Made by a program: the position numbers and the translations under genes | Notes under the pieces: model-generated | Told to the model about the DNA's origin: nothing | Seen by the model: only the letters and a program-made list of their open reading frames with translations | Databases searched by the model: none | In this document: positions 25,680 through 34,902 of the stretch, one piece after another | Layout: every line of letters starts with the position of its first letter | How positions within the stretch are numbered: position 1 is the stretch's first letter | Source of the DNA: Nevskiaceae bacterium | GTDB lineage: Bacteria > Pseudomonadota > Gammaproteobacteria > Steroidobacterales > Steroidobacteraceae | Length of the DNA: 64,000 nucleotides | NCBI GenBank assembly: GCA_018883185.1 | Contig: VEQP01000001.1 | Span: forward strand, 89,174 to 153,173 | Direction: 5' to 3'

Positions 25680-26548
25680 CCGGGTGGTAGTCCGCGAGTG
25701 CGCGCGAGATGAATGGCACCGTTCAAGGCGTCGCCGAGCGGCTCACGCAAGCGACTTCGCACGCTGACCGACAACCACTCGCGAAGGCGAGGCGCGAGTC
25801 CGCCCATGAGGCAACACTGCGGAACGCCGCGCTCGAACAGCGTGTTGATCAAGCGATCAATGCGCTGCGCCGATTCCTGCACAATCGGCTCGGCCACGGT
25901 GTCGCCACGTGCGGCATGATCCATCACCATGGGGGCAAAGGCCGCAAAGGCGGTGGCGTTGGCCGTGTCCATCCAAGCAATGATCTCGGCTGCCGAATCT
26001 GAGAAATACGCTAGCAGTTCATGCGTCATCGCCGAGTGGGCGATTCGTCCATCCCGTGCCCACAGGCAACGACGAATGGCTTGCAAGCCCAGATCCGCGC
26101 CACTGCCCTCGTCCGAGATCGGAAACCCATATCCACCGACCACGATGGTTTCGCCGCTCACGCGGCCAAAGCCGATGCTGCCCGTCCCCACGATGACGAT
26201 GCCGCCGTCGGCGCCATCGTGTGCGCCGATGCAGGCGATCGCGGCGTCGCTGGCGAAAGCGATGGTCTCGAACGGGAACGGATGTGAGCGCAGGCTGTGC
26301 AGCACGCCGCGTCGATTGAGGCCTGCGATGCCGAGACCTGCTTGAATGCCGCGTACGGCGGCCTCATCAAGACCAGCCGAGCTCGTAGCGTTCTGCCAGG
26401 CGGCATTGATTTCGCGGAACGCGGCATCGAGACCCACGCGGGTGTTGGCGGGTCCCGCTTCGCCGGTGCCGATGAGCTGGCCGTGCTGATCGACGAGGCG
26501 CGCCCGCGTGTGCGTGCCACCCGCATCAATTCCCAGAAAAAAGGCCAT
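25604..26548 (-). CDS. BadF/BcrA-type ATPase, probable N-acetylglucosamine kinase
   Basis: 314 residues from the ATG at 26548. It has the actin-like ATPase fold with the phosphate-1 motif FLGIDAGGTHTRARLVD, the adenosine/phosphate-2 region VIVGTGSIGFG and a GGYGFPISDEGSGADLG segment. This is the eukaryotic-type GlcNAc kinase branch of the BadF/BcrA family. The product would be GlcNAc-6-P, the substrate of the adjacent NagA. A TACCAT hexamer 7 nt before the ATG suggests a leaderless start. The last about 25 codons run antisense into nagA. Confidence 0.87.
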   Translation of the reverse strand: MAFFLGIDAGGTHTRARLVDQHGQLIGTGEAGPANTRVGLDAAFREINAAWQNATSSAGLDEAAVRGIQAGLGIAGLNRRGVLHSLRSHPFPFETIAFASDAAIACIGAHDGADGGIVIVGTGSIGFGRVSGETIVVGGYGFPISDEGSGADLGLQAIRRCLWARDGRIAHSAMTHELLAYFSDSAAEIIAWMDTANATAFAAFAPMVMDHAARGDTVAEPIVQESAQRIDRLINTLFERGVPQCCLMGGLAPRLREWLSVSVRSRLREPLGDALNGAIHLARTRGLPPGQPVSPATQTSLTAPSGDNHTKSAR

Positions 26549-26583
26549 GGCGAAAATGGTAGGCTCGACCTTGCGTTGTGGCA

Positions 26584-27534
26584 ATGGGCCTTTCCGCAGT
26601 GACGCGAGCCTCCATCGTGGCGACCGAACATCTCGATCCTCGCTCCATCGATCTCGATCTACGTACGTCGATGGATGTCGCCGCCTTGCTCATTGACTCG
26701 CAACGCGAGGCCGTTGCCTCATTGTCGTCGTGCATCGCACCCCTCGCAGCCGCGATCGATGCTGCAGTCGAGCGACTGCGCGCGACCGAGGGGCGCTTGA
26801 TCTACGTGGGAGCGGGCACCTCCGGTCGACTTGCCGTACAGGATGGCGTGGAATTGTGGCCCACGTATAGCTGGCCGATGGAGCGGCTCGGATTTGTTCT
26901 CGCGGGCGGGCTCGACGCGATGGTCGCGAGCGTTGAGGGTGCCGAGGACGATGTCTCCGCGGCGCAGGCCGCGATGCATGCCTTACAGCCGGATCAGCAC
27001 GACGTGGTGATCGGCGTCGCGGCCAGCGGTTCTACACCCTTCACGGTGGAAGCCCTCCGGGTGGCCCGCGCGTCGCGGGCGCTCGCCGTCGGGCTCAGCA
27101 GCAACGAGGCCGCGCCGTTGCTGCTGAGCGTTGATCACGCGATTTGTCTGCGTTCGGGACCGGAGATCGTTGCAGGCTCTACGCGGCTGGCCGCCGGCAC
27201 CTTGCAGAAAATTGCCCTCAATACGCTGTCAACCGGAATCATGGTTCGGCTGGGTCGCGTCTATGGCGGCTGGATGGTCAGCATGCGCAGCTCCAATCAA
27301 AAGCTACGGCGGCGTGCCGCAGCGATGATTGCCGGCCTCTGCGGGGTGTCGGCGCAGATGGGGCTGCAGGCCGTAGAGCGCGCCGAGGGGGATGTACGGC
27401 TGGCGAGTCTGCTGGCCTTGGGAGCGGACGAGGTGGCAGCCCGCGATGCGCTGCGTGCCACCGACGGCAATCTTCGCGAGGCCTTTGCGCGGCTGCGGCA
27501 CGATGGGCTTTTGAGCCGCGACTTTCGAGTATGA
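26584..27534 (+). CDS. murQ: N-acetylmuramic acid 6-phosphate etherase
   Basis: A 316-residue SIS-domain lyase that splits MurNAc-6-P into GlcNAc-6-P and D-lactate. Recognisable parts are the opening TEHLDPRSIDLDLRTS, the sugar-phosphate loop YVGAGTSGRLAVQD with the Glu of the following VELWPTY, and ASVEGAEDD with its conserved acid. MVRLGRVYGGWMVS replaces the usual NLMVD segment. An in-frame GTG at 26578 is an alternative start. It is divergent from the kinase across 35 bp. With NagA and the kinase it channels cell-wall sugars into GlcNAc-6-P. Confidence 0.93.
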   Translation: MGLSAVTRASIVATEHLDPRSIDLDLRTSMDVAALLIDSQREAVASLSSCIAPLAAAIDAAVERLRATEGRLIYVGAGTSGRLAVQDGVELWPTYSWPMERLGFVLAGGLDAMVASVEGAEDDVSAAQAAMHALQPDQHDVVIGVAASGSTPFTVEALRVARASRALAVGLSSNEAAPLLLSVDHAICLRSGPEIVAGSTRLAAGTLQKIALNTLSTGIMVRLGRVYGGWMVSMRSSNQKLRRRAAAMIAGLCGVSAQMGLQAVERAEGDVRLASLLALGADEVAARDALRATDGNLREAFARLRHDGLLSRDFRV

Positions 27535-27567
27535 TTCGCTGGCCCGAATGACATAGATGAGGTTGCC

Positions 27568-29175
27568 ATGTCCTTGACGATCGGTGTTCCGCGCGAAATC
27601 TTTGCCGGCGAGAAGCGTGTCGCCACGGTCCCCGAAGTCGTCGAAAAACTCATCAAGCTCGGGTTCAAGGTCGTTGTCGAAAGTGGCGCCGGCGAGGCCG
27701 CCAACTTCAACGACGAGGCTTATCGCGGCGCAGGCGCCACGGTGGTGCCAGCGGATGGTGAGGTGTGGTCGGCCGCCGACATGATTTTCAAGGTGCGCGC
27801 GCCGGCGGCGAGCGAGGTCGCGCTGCTTAAGCCCGGTACCACCGTCATCAGTTTCGTGTGGCCCGCGCAAAACCCGGAACTGATGCAGCAGTTGGCCGAT
27901 CGCAAGCTCACCGTGCTGGCTATGGATAGCGTGCCGCGTATCTCGCGTGCACAGAAGATGGACGCGCTGTCATCAATGGCCAACATCGCCGGCTATCGCG
28001 CCGTCATCGAAGCTGCGCATCACTTCGGTCGGTTCTTCACCGGACAGATCACCGCTGCCGGCAAGGTGCCGCCGGCCAAAGTATTCGTGATTGGCGCCGG
28101 CGTGGCGGGCCTTGCCGCACTCGGTGCAGCCGTAGGGCTTGGCGCGATCGTGCGTGCCAACGATACGCGACCCGAAGTGGCCGATCAGGTTAAGTCGATG
28201 GGTGCCGAGTTCGTGCCGGTCGATTACCAGGAAGAGGGCACCGGCGTAGGTGGTTACGCCAAAGTGATGAGCGAGGGCTTCCAGAAAGCGCAGCGCGAGA
28301 CGTTTGCGAAGCAGGCCAAGGATGTCGACATCATCATCACCACGGCGCTCATTCCGGGGAAGCCCGCGCCGAAACTGATCACCGAAGACATGCTGCGCAC
28401 CATGCGTCCAGGCAGCGTCATTGTGGATCTGGCGGCCGAGCAGGGTGGCAACTGCGAGTGGACCGTCCCCGGGCAGGTGGTGGTTCGCGAGGGCGTCACC
28501 GTCATCGGCTACACGGATTTGCCGAGCCGCCTGGCCAAGCAGGCTTCGACTCTCTACGCCACGAACCTGCTGCGTCTCACCGAAGAACTATGCAAAACCA
28601 AGGATGGGCGCATAGACGTCAATTTCGAAGATGAGGTCATCCGCGGGGCCACTGTCGTCAAAGAGGGGGCTGTCACGTGGCCGCCACCACCGCCCAAATT
28701 GTCGGCAGCACCGCCGCAGGCCAAGCCCGCCGCCGCTACGCCCGTTGTGTCCCCTGCGGCCACCAAGAAAAGCTCGCATGGTCATGGCCCATCGAGTGAA
28801 CCGGCATCGGCCAAGAGCCTTGCGATCACTTTCGGTGTGGGAGCTCTGCTCTTTTGGCTGATCGGCGCTTACGCGCCGGCGTCGTTCCTCGCGCACTTTA
28901 CGGTGTTCGTGCTCGCTTGCTTCATCGGCTACATGGTGGTGTGGAACGTGACGCCGTCACTGCACACGCCGCTGATGAGTGTGACCAACGCGATCTCCAG
29001 CATCATCGCGGTGGGCGCACTCATTCAGGTCATGCCACCTGTCGATAGCGCAACCAGCGATCGTCCGGATCAGCTGATCCTCGCCCTTGCGGTAGTGGCG
29101 ATTACGCTCACGGCAATTAACATGTTCGGTGGCTTCGCTGTCACCCGTCGCATGCTTGCGATGTTTCGGAAATAA
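27568..29175 (+). CDS. pntA: NAD(P) transhydrogenase alpha subunit, fused type
   Basis: A 535-residue subunit combining the NAD(H)-binding domain I and the membrane domain II, as in E. coli PntA. Domain I shows MSLTIGVPREIFAGEKRVA, the Rossmann motif VIGAGVAGLAALGAAVGLGA, VRANDTRPEVADQVKSMGAEF and YTDLPSRLA. An Ala/Pro-rich linker (about 375-415) precedes four membrane helices near residues 420-535. The enzyme couples proton entry to hydride transfer from NADH to NADP+. It is followed by pntB after 12 bp. Confidence 0.96.
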   Translation: MSLTIGVPREIFAGEKRVATVPEVVEKLIKLGFKVVVESGAGEAANFNDEAYRGAGATVVPADGEVWSAADMIFKVRAPAASEVALLKPGTTVISFVWPAQNPELMQQLADRKLTVLAMDSVPRISRAQKMDALSSMANIAGYRAVIEAAHHFGRFFTGQITAAGKVPPAKVFVIGAGVAGLAALGAAVGLGAIVRANDTRPEVADQVKSMGAEFVPVDYQEEGTGVGGYAKVMSEGFQKAQRETFAKQAKDVDIIITTALIPGKPAPKLITEDMLRTMRPGSVIVDLAAEQGGNCEWTVPGQVVVREGVTVIGYTDLPSRLAKQASTLYATNLLRLTEELCKTKDGRIDVNFEDEVIRGATVVKEGAVTWPPPPPKLSAAPPQAKPAAATPVVSPAATKKSSHGHGPSSEPASAKSLAITFGVGALLFWLIGAYAPASFLAHFTVFVLACFIGYMVVWNVTPSLHTPLMSVTNAISSIIAVGALIQVMPPVDSATSDRPDQLILALAVVAITLTAINMFGGFAVTRRMLAMFRK

Positions 29176-29187
29176 GGAGTCAGCGAC

Positions 29188-30600
29188 GTGTCCGAAAGTC
29201 TCGCCACGGTTGCCTACATCGGCGCAGCCATTCTGTTCATCCTGAGTCTCGGCGGTCTCTCCAATCCGGAGACCTCACGTCGCGGCAACTTCTACGGCAT
29301 CGTCGGCATGACCATCGCCGTGCTCGCCACGGTGCTAGGCCCGCGGGTCACGGCAGCAGGTGTGCCGTGGATCATCGGTGCACTCGCGGTCGGTGGTGGC
29401 ATCGGCCTCTACGCTGCGCGTAAGGTGCAGATGACTCAGATGCCTGAGCTTGTCGCGTTGATGCACAGTCTCGTGGGTCTGGCAGCCTGCCTCGTGGGCT
29501 TTGCGAGTTACGTCGATACCTCAATTCAATTCGAGGGCGCCGAGAAGGCCATCCACGAAGTGGAGATCTACATCGGCATTCTGATCGGTGCCGTGACGTT
29601 CTCCGGCTCGATTATTGCCTTCGGTAAACTCTCCGGAAAAATAGGCGGAAAACCGCTGCTGTTGCCAGGGCGGCATTGGCTCAATCTACTGGCCTTGCTG
29701 GTCGTGATCTGGTTTGGCTATCTGTTTTTGCAGGCGCATGATCCGGCAGCCGGCATGACGCCGTTGATCGTAATGACGGTGATCGCACTGCTCTTTGGCA
29801 TCCACATGGTGATGGCCATCGGTGGTGCGGACATGCCTGTGGTCGTGTCGATGCTCAACAGCTACTCCGGTTGGGCCGCCGCGGCCACGGGGTTCATGCT
29901 TGCCAACGACCTGCTGATCGTGACCGGCGCATTGGTGGGTTCGTCGGGCGCGATCCTCTCGTACATCATGTGCCGCGCCATGAACCGCAATTTCATCAGT
30001 GTCATTGCGGGTGGTTTCGGCACGGGTGGTGGTGCCGCGCCTGCGGCTGCGGGCGGCGCTCAGCCGGCGGGCGAAGTTGTCGCCGTCAGCGCGGCCGAGA
30101 CTGCCGACATGCTGCGCTCGGCCAAAAACGTCATCATCATCCCAGGCTATGGCATGGCCGTGGCGCAGGCGCAGCACACGGTCTATGAAATCACCAAGAT
30201 GCTGCGCGAAAAAGGCGTCAACGTCCGTTTCGGGATCCACCCCGTGGCGGGTCGTATGCCTGGGCACATGAACGTGCTGCTCGCCGAAGCCAAAGTACCT
30301 TACGACATCGTGCTCGAGATGGACGAAATCAACGACGATTTCTCCGACACCGATGTGTCGATCGTCATTGGCGCCAACGACATCGTGAACCCTGCCGCCG
30401 AGGATGACCCGACCAGCCCGATCGCCGGCATGCCGGTGTTACAGGTCTGGAAGTCAAAAACCTCCATCGTCATGAAACGCTCCATGGCCTCGGGCTACGC
30501 TGGGGTCGACAACCCGCTGTTCTTCAAAGAGAACAACCGGATGCTGTTCGGTGATGCCAAAAAGATGCTCGACGAAGTGCTAGGAGCACTGAAGGCGTGA
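29188..30600 (+). CDS. pntB: NAD(P) transhydrogenase beta subunit
   Basis: A 470-residue partner of PntA, starting at GTG 29188 behind a good AAGGAG site. The N-terminal part has about eight to nine membrane helices (domain II). The C-terminal domain III binds NADP(H), seen in [50 protein letters not shown] and [17 protein letters not shown]. Its stop overlaps the start of an SDR gene as GTGA, extending the operon to a third gene. Confidence 0.96.
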   Translation: MSESLATVAYIGAAILFILSLGGLSNPETSRRGNFYGIVGMTIAVLATVLGPRVTAAGVPWIIGALAVGGGIGLYAARKVQMTQMPELVALMHSLVGLAACLVGFASYVDTSIQFEGAEKAIHEVEIYIGILIGAVTFSGSIIAFGKLSGKIGGKPLLLPGRHWLNLLALLVVIWFGYLFLQAHDPAAGMTPLIVMTVIALLFGIHMVMAIGGADMPVVVSMLNSYSGWAAAATGFMLANDLLIVTGALVGSSGAILSYIMCRAMNRNFISVIAGGFGTGGGAAPAAAGGAQPAGEVVAVSAAETADMLRSAKNVIIIPGYGMAVAQAQHTVYEITKMLREKGVNVRFGIHPVAGRMPGHMNVLLAEAKVPYDIVLEMDEINDDFSDTDVSIVIGANDIVNPAAEDDPTSPIAGMPVLQVWKSKTSIVMKRSMASGYAGVDNPLFFKENNRMLFGDAKKMLDEVLGALKA

Positions 30601-31349
30601 GACTTGCCGGGCGAGTCGCTCTTGTTACCGGAAGCAGTTCCGGAATAGGCCGGGGCGTCGCGTTGGCTTACGCCCGCGAGGGCGCTGATGTCATCGTCAA
30701 TCATCCGACGGTGGGCGAGGCTGCGGCGGCTGAGGAAGTGGCGCGCGGGATTCGTGAAGCGGGGCGCCGCGCACTCGTGGTTCGCGCCGATGTGAGCCAA
30801 GAGCCCGATGTCGAACGCTTGGTGGCTGCGGCCCGTGAAGCGCTCGGTCAGATCGACATACTGGTGAACAATGCCGGCATTGCTGCTGCCGCACCGGTTC
30901 ACGAGATGTCCGTCGAGACTTGGGATCGAGTGCTTGGGGTGCATCTGCGTGGCACGTTCTTGATGACCCGAGCCGTCCTAGGCGAGATGTATGCGCGCAA
31001 CTCGGGCCGCATCATCAACACGGCTTCGCAACTCGCGTACAAGGGCGCAGCCGGCTTCAGCGCTTACACAGCCGCCAAGGGTGCGATCATTTCTTTTACT
31101 CGTAGCACGGCCTTGGAGATCGGCGCACGCAATATCACGATCAACTGCATCGCGCCGGGCGCAACCTTGACGCCGATTCTCGACGATGTGCCGGCTGATA
31201 CGCTCGAGGCTATCCGCCTGGCCATACCGCTCGGGCGCATCGCGGAGGTGGCGGATATCGTTCCCGCGTACGTGTTCCTTGCAGGCGACGACGCGCGGCA
31301 CTTCCAAGGGCAGTGCCTCAGTCCGAACGGCGGCGACGTTTTTCTTTAA
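30597..31349 (+). CDS. SDR family oxidoreductase coupled to pntAB
   Basis: A 250-residue classical short-chain dehydrogenase starting at the GTG of the GTGA overlap with pntB. The cofactor loop is [12 protein letters not shown], followed by NNAG, and the catalytic Tyr/Lys are in SAYTAAKGA. The C-terminal [22 protein letters not shown] is typical of glucose 1-dehydrogenase/FabG-like members. Transhydrogenase makes NADPH, so a translationally coupled NADPH-dependent reductase would make sense (inference). The substrate is unknown. Confidence 0.88.
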   Translation: MRLAGRVALVTGSSSGIGRGVALAYAREGADVIVNHPTVGEAAAAEEVARGIREAGRRALVVRADVSQEPDVERLVAAAREALGQIDILVNNAGIAAAAPVHEMSVETWDRVLGVHLRGTFLMTRAVLGEMYARNSGRIINTASQLAYKGAAGFSAYTAAKGAIISFTRSTALEIGARNITINCIAPGATLTPILDDVPADTLEAIRLAIPLGRIAEVADIVPAYVFLAGDDARHFQGQCLSPNGGDVFL

Positions 31350-31364
31350 TCGTTTGAGTTTAGC

Positions 31365-32465
31365 TCAGCCCTTGGCCGCGAGCACGGTGGTTTCGCGATC
31401 GGCTGACAGCCCCGCCTTGAGTTCCTGTTGCTCCTTGGCCGGGCGTTGCAGATGCCACGCCAGCGTGTCGCGCGCGGTGGAATCGAGTGGGCGGATCGTG
31501 AGGCCTGCGCGACGCGCGCGGTCGGTACGGGTTGCAGCGAAACCCGCGCCGTCGCCGACCGGCGGAACCCATACCGGCATGTCAGACCACGGTGCGACGT
31601 TTTGCTGCTGCAAAAACTCGGCTGAGCGCCAGATCGGCTTGGCCGGTTGCACCGGTTTTCCGAATGTTGAGGCTGCCGCAATCGAGGCATCGATCAGACG
31701 ACCCATGGTGAATTGCCCGGGTGCGGAGACTACATTGAACGTGCCCGACAGCTGCTGCTCGAGGGTATGTATGGCAAACATGGCCAGATCGCGTCCATCG
31801 ATCACTTGGATGGGGTCTGAGGGGTTGCCCGGCGCCAGCATGTCACCACCACGGGCGGCGCGAGCGGGCCAGTACGTGAACCGATCCGTGTTGTCCTCAG
31901 GTCCGACGATCAAACCGGGTCGCAGCACGATCGTTCTCGCCGCGCCGAAGCTGCGTTCCGCGGCGACTTCGCATGCGGCCTTGAGCGGCCCGTAGGTCGA
32001 TCCGTCTACGGCTTCGGTAGAAGGATCCTCAAGCGGTGCGACCGGTGACTGCTCATCGTTGGGCGTCGCGAGACTTGCATAGGCCGAAATCGACGACACA
32101 AATAGATAACGGTTTGCCCGGGCTTTGAGCAGCTCGCCGGTCAGCGTCACGTGGCGCGGTACATATCCCGAGTTGTCGATGACCGCATCCCAAGAGCGAT
32201 TGGCCAGTCCCTCGAGTTGCCCGTTACGATCCCCGAGAATTCGCTCGATCTGCGGCAGGCGATCAGTTTTGGTACGTCCACGATTGAAGAACGTCAGCGA
32301 ATGACCGCGCGCCAGAGCGTATTCGGCCATGTGCAGGCCGATGAAGCGGGTGCCTCCGAGGATAAGCAAGCGCAGCGGTTTTTTCGCTTTGGTGCTGCCG
32401 GCCCAGCTTGATTGCGCGGTGAAGCTGAGTGCGGCGGTAGCGGCCAAGAAGGCTCTTCGTTTCAT
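31365..32465 (-). CDS. NAD-dependent epimerase/dehydratase-like protein with export signal
   Basis: A 366-residue extended SDR-like protein. The N-terminus MKRRAFLAATAALSFTAQ looks like a short Tat or Sec signal. It is followed by the Rossmann motif RLLILGGTRFIGLHMAEYA, which is GGTxFIG rather than the usual GxxGxxG. VIDNSGYVPRHV and YLFVSSISAYAS follow. The family resembles the chloroplast CSP41/RNA-binding-like and sugar epimerase-like proteins. Its start overlaps the methyltransferase stop by ATGA, so it belongs to the bchI-bchD-methyltransferase operon. Export of a nucleotide-binding Rossmann protein is unusual. Confidence 0.82.
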   Translation of the reverse strand: MKRRAFLAATAALSFTAQSSWAGSTKAKKPLRLLILGGTRFIGLHMAEYALARGHSLTFFNRGRTKTDRLPQIERILGDRNGQLEGLANRSWDAVIDNSGYVPRHVTLTGELLKARANRYLFVSSISAYASLATPNDEQSPVAPLEDPSTEAVDGSTYGPLKAACEVAAERSFGAARTIVLRPGLIVGPEDNTDRFTYWPARAARGGDMLAPGNPSDPIQVIDGRDLAMFAIHTLEQQLSGTFNVVSAPGQFTMGRLIDASIAAASTFGKPVQPAKPIWRSAEFLQQQNVAPWSDMPVWVPPVGDGAGFAATRTDRARRAGLTIRPLDSTARDTLAWHLQRPAKEQQELKAGLSADRETTVLAAKG

Positions 32466-33115
32466 TGGGAATCATCCTTCCATTGGTTTGGCTTTTGGGG
32501 TGTGGCGGCACCGCTGGTAAACCAACCGACGATGCGCGGCAACCTTTCGACATAACGCTCTTCGACGAGTTCCACATCGACTGCGAAACCCGCCTGTTCA
32601 ATGAGTGTACGAATCGGTCGATCCAAGTGGCAGCCTCCACCCACGCGCTTCTGCAGCGGCGTCAATCGATGTTGCCACGCTGCAATACGCGGATCGGGCG
32701 CTCGGCCGTGCTCGAGGAACAAAAAACGGCCGTCAGGATGCAGTATGCGACGAATCTCAGCCAGAGCGAGGTCGGCTTGCGCGATCGAGCAAAGCGTGAA
32801 CGTGCTGATGACAGTATCGAAACTATCGCTGGAAAACGGCAGGCGTTCGGCGGATAGCGCATGAGTGATTACATCGCGACCGCTGTCGGCAATGTGTCGC
32901 CGAGCGCGTTGCGACAGCATCGCGTCGGGCTCAACAATATCGATGCGACGCACGTCCGAGGGGTAGTAAGGCAGATTCGCTCCGGTGCCGAAGCCGATCT
33001 CCAATATGCGACCTCGTGCGCCGCCAACGACTGGAGCACGATGGCGGCCTAGCCTTGGATCGTGCATCGCCGCTTCGAGCAGTCGCGGCAGGACGTGTCT
33101 GGCGTAGAAACCCAT
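32462..33115 (-). CDS. class I SAM-dependent methyltransferase (UbiE/METTL7-like)
   Basis: 217 residues. The SAM site is ILEIGFGTGANLPYY (motif I), with IDIVEPDAML (motif II), LPFSSDSFDTVISTFTLCSI and RILHPDGRFLFLEHG (motif III). This is the small methyltransferase 11 type. The tail GGCHLDRPIRTLIEQAGF resembles METTL7-like proteins rather than BchM. It starts 9 bp after the bchD stop, so co-transcription with the chelatase subunits is likely. Its substrate could be a tetrapyrrole or quinone, but nothing in the sequence decides this. Confidence 0.87.
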   Translation of the reverse strand: MGFYARHVLPRLLEAAMHDPRLGRHRAPVVGGARGRILEIGFGTGANLPYYPSDVRRIDIVEPDAMLSQRARRHIADSGRDVITHALSAERLPFSSDSFDTVISTFTLCSIAQADLALAEIRRILHPDGRFLFLEHGRAPDPRIAAWQHRLTPLQKRVGGGCHLDRPIRTLIEQAGFAVDVELVEERYVERLPRIVGWFTSGAATPQKPNQWKDDSQ

Positions 33116-33124
33116 GAGGGTATT

Positions 33125-34867
33125 CTATGACGTGGCGACCGCCGTGCGTGCTGCTTGAGCGATGGCCGCACTGCCTGCGCTCGGCATGTAGAGGTATTCG
33201 CCGCCCAACCAGCGCGCGAGCTTTTGACCCGCCCCGTGGCTCACGAAGCTGCGCTGCGTATCGATCAACAAGGTTTTTAAGCCTTGAGCAGCAACTGTGG
33301 CGGCAATGCGCTGCAGTTCGTCATCGACCCCGGCGCGCTCGGTGCGTAGCCCGACATTCGCGCGTCCGTCAGTCAGCATTACGAGCACGATGTTGCAGTA
33401 GCCCTTGCGTTTGGCCTGCTCGGCCACTTCGAGCGTCAGCAGCAGCGTTGCGGCGAGCGGCGTGCCACCACCGGTTGGAATTTGATCAACCGCGCGGCGT
33501 AACAATTCCACGCTGCTGGTGGGTGGCAGCAACAGTTCCGCCGATTGCGCGCGGAAGGACATCAAGGCCACCTTGTCGCGGTTCACATAGGCTTGCGCCA
33601 GCAGCGAGTGCACCGCGCCCTTAGCCTGTCGCATCCGATTCAGCGCCATGCTGCCGCTTGCGTCTACGGCAAATATGAACAAGGCGCCCGCCTTGCTCTT
33701 GTAGCGTTTGATGCGAATGTCGTCGGTACGCAGCGTCAGGTTGCCATGTCGGCGGGTGCGGATCCGTTGCCACGGGGCGGCGGCGCGCAACGTGGCAATC
33801 ACGTCGATACGTTGACCTTTTAGCGACCCCGGAACACTCGCGACATGACGGCCACGGGTCCCTGCCGTGCTGCCGCGTGATCCTGCGCGGCTACGTCGAG
33901 AACGACTGAACGGCATTGCATCAAGGACGGCAGGCAGTTCCGTATCGAGTGCCTCGAGGATTTCTTCGGCCATCTCCAGACTGTCGATCTCGGGTGTGGA
34001 GGTATCGGCCCCGTTCGGTTCCGGGCGCTCTTGCGGCGGTGGTGGCGAGTCGGTTGGCGGTGTGTTTTGCTCGGGGTGACGCGTGGCCCGCGGCAACAGC
34101 ACCAAACGCACGGCGATCTCCACATCCTCGCGTTGCACATGATCACGCAGCGCGAGCGCTGCGCTCGCACGCGCCGCCAAGCTGGCGAAGAGGTCGGCTC
34201 TGTGTCCTTGTACGCCGAGTGCGATAGCGGTGGCGCAAAGTTCTTCCTGTTGTGCCGAAGTGATCTCCACTGCATCTAACGAAGCGCGCGCGAGTTCGAG
34301 CACGCCGCGCAACATCTCAATCTCATCCTGCCATGCGCGATGGGTGGGGTTGAGATGACGATCAACGATACTGAGGCGCGCCTCACTGCTCGCGGCTTCA
34401 GGCATGCGGACGATCAGCCCCATCCGATCGAGCAGATGCGCCCTAGGCTGTCCTTCGGCCGGATCGTAGCTGCCAACCAGTCGAAAGCGGGCAGGGACAC
34501 GGCGACTGATTCCATCGCGCTCGATGCGCAGCTCTCCTTCCTCAAGCGCTCCCAGCAAGGTATTCGCCGTACCTTCGGTCAACAAATTGCAGGCGTCGAC
34601 GAGCAGCACGCCGCCATCGGCACGCCCCAGAACACCGGCGCGGATCACGCGCGTACCGTGCTGCAGGGTTGCTTCGAGATCGAGTCCTCCAAGCAGTGCC
34701 TCTTGATCGCAGCCGAGTGGCAGCACGACCTGATGGACGCCCGGCAGCAGGTCGGCAAGGCCTTGCATCAACGCGCTTTTGCCGCTGCCCGGTGGGCCGA
34801 CGAACACACAGCCGCGCAACCGGGGCTCCAGCGCCAGCATGAGCAGGGCGAGCCGCGGCGTATCCAT
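33125..34867 (-). CDS. bchD: magnesium/cobalt chelatase D subunit (AAA + VWA)
   Basis: About 580 residues. An N-terminal AAA+ module carries Walker A FVGPPGSGKSALMQ and LLVDACNLL. A Pro/Glu-rich acidic linker (NTPPTDSPPPPQERPEPN) follows. The C-terminal von Willebrand A domain has the MIDAS motif FAVDASGSMALNRM and a late LTDGRANVG. BchD/ChlD assembles with the I subunit into a motor that drives metal insertion by the H subunit. The ATG at 34867 is 35 bp from the bchI stop. Family alignment suggests translation might begin further upstream in frame (LILNRLPLPAL), with a non-ATG start. Confidence 0.92.
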   Translation of the reverse strand: MDTPRLALLMLALEPRLRGCVFVGPPGSGKSALMQGLADLLPGVHQVVLPLGCDQEALLGGLDLEATLQHGTRVIRAGVLGRADGGVLLVDACNLLTEGTANTLLGALEEGELRIERDGISRRVPARFRLVGSYDPAEGQPRAHLLDRMGLIVRMPEAASSEARLSIVDRHLNPTHRAWQDEIEMLRGVLELARASLDAVEITSAQQEELCATAIALGVQGHRADLFASLAARASAALALRDHVQREDVEIAVRLVLLPRATRHPEQNTPPTDSPPPPQERPEPNGADTSTPEIDSLEMAEEILEALDTELPAVLDAMPFSRSRRSRAGSRGSTAGTRGRHVASVPGSLKGQRIDVIATLRAAAPWQRIRTRRHGNLTLRTDDIRIKRYKSKAGALFIFAVDASGSMALNRMRQAKGAVHSLLAQAYVNRDKVALMSFRAQSAELLLPPTSSVELLRRAVDQIPTGGGTPLAATLLLTLEVAEQAKRKGYCNIVLVMLTDGRANVGLRTERAGVDDELQRIAATVAAQGLKTLLIDTQRSFVSHGAGQKLARWLGGEYLYMPSAGSAAIAQAARTAVATS

Positions 34868-34902
34868 CGCGACCAGCGCAGGCAGAGGCAGTCGGTTGAG
34901 GA

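Noticed and set aside
32462..33115. The methyltransferase as BchM
   Set aside because: Its position after bchD is tempting, but the motifs and tail fit a METTL7/UbiE-like enzyme rather than Mg-protoporphyrin methyltransferase.
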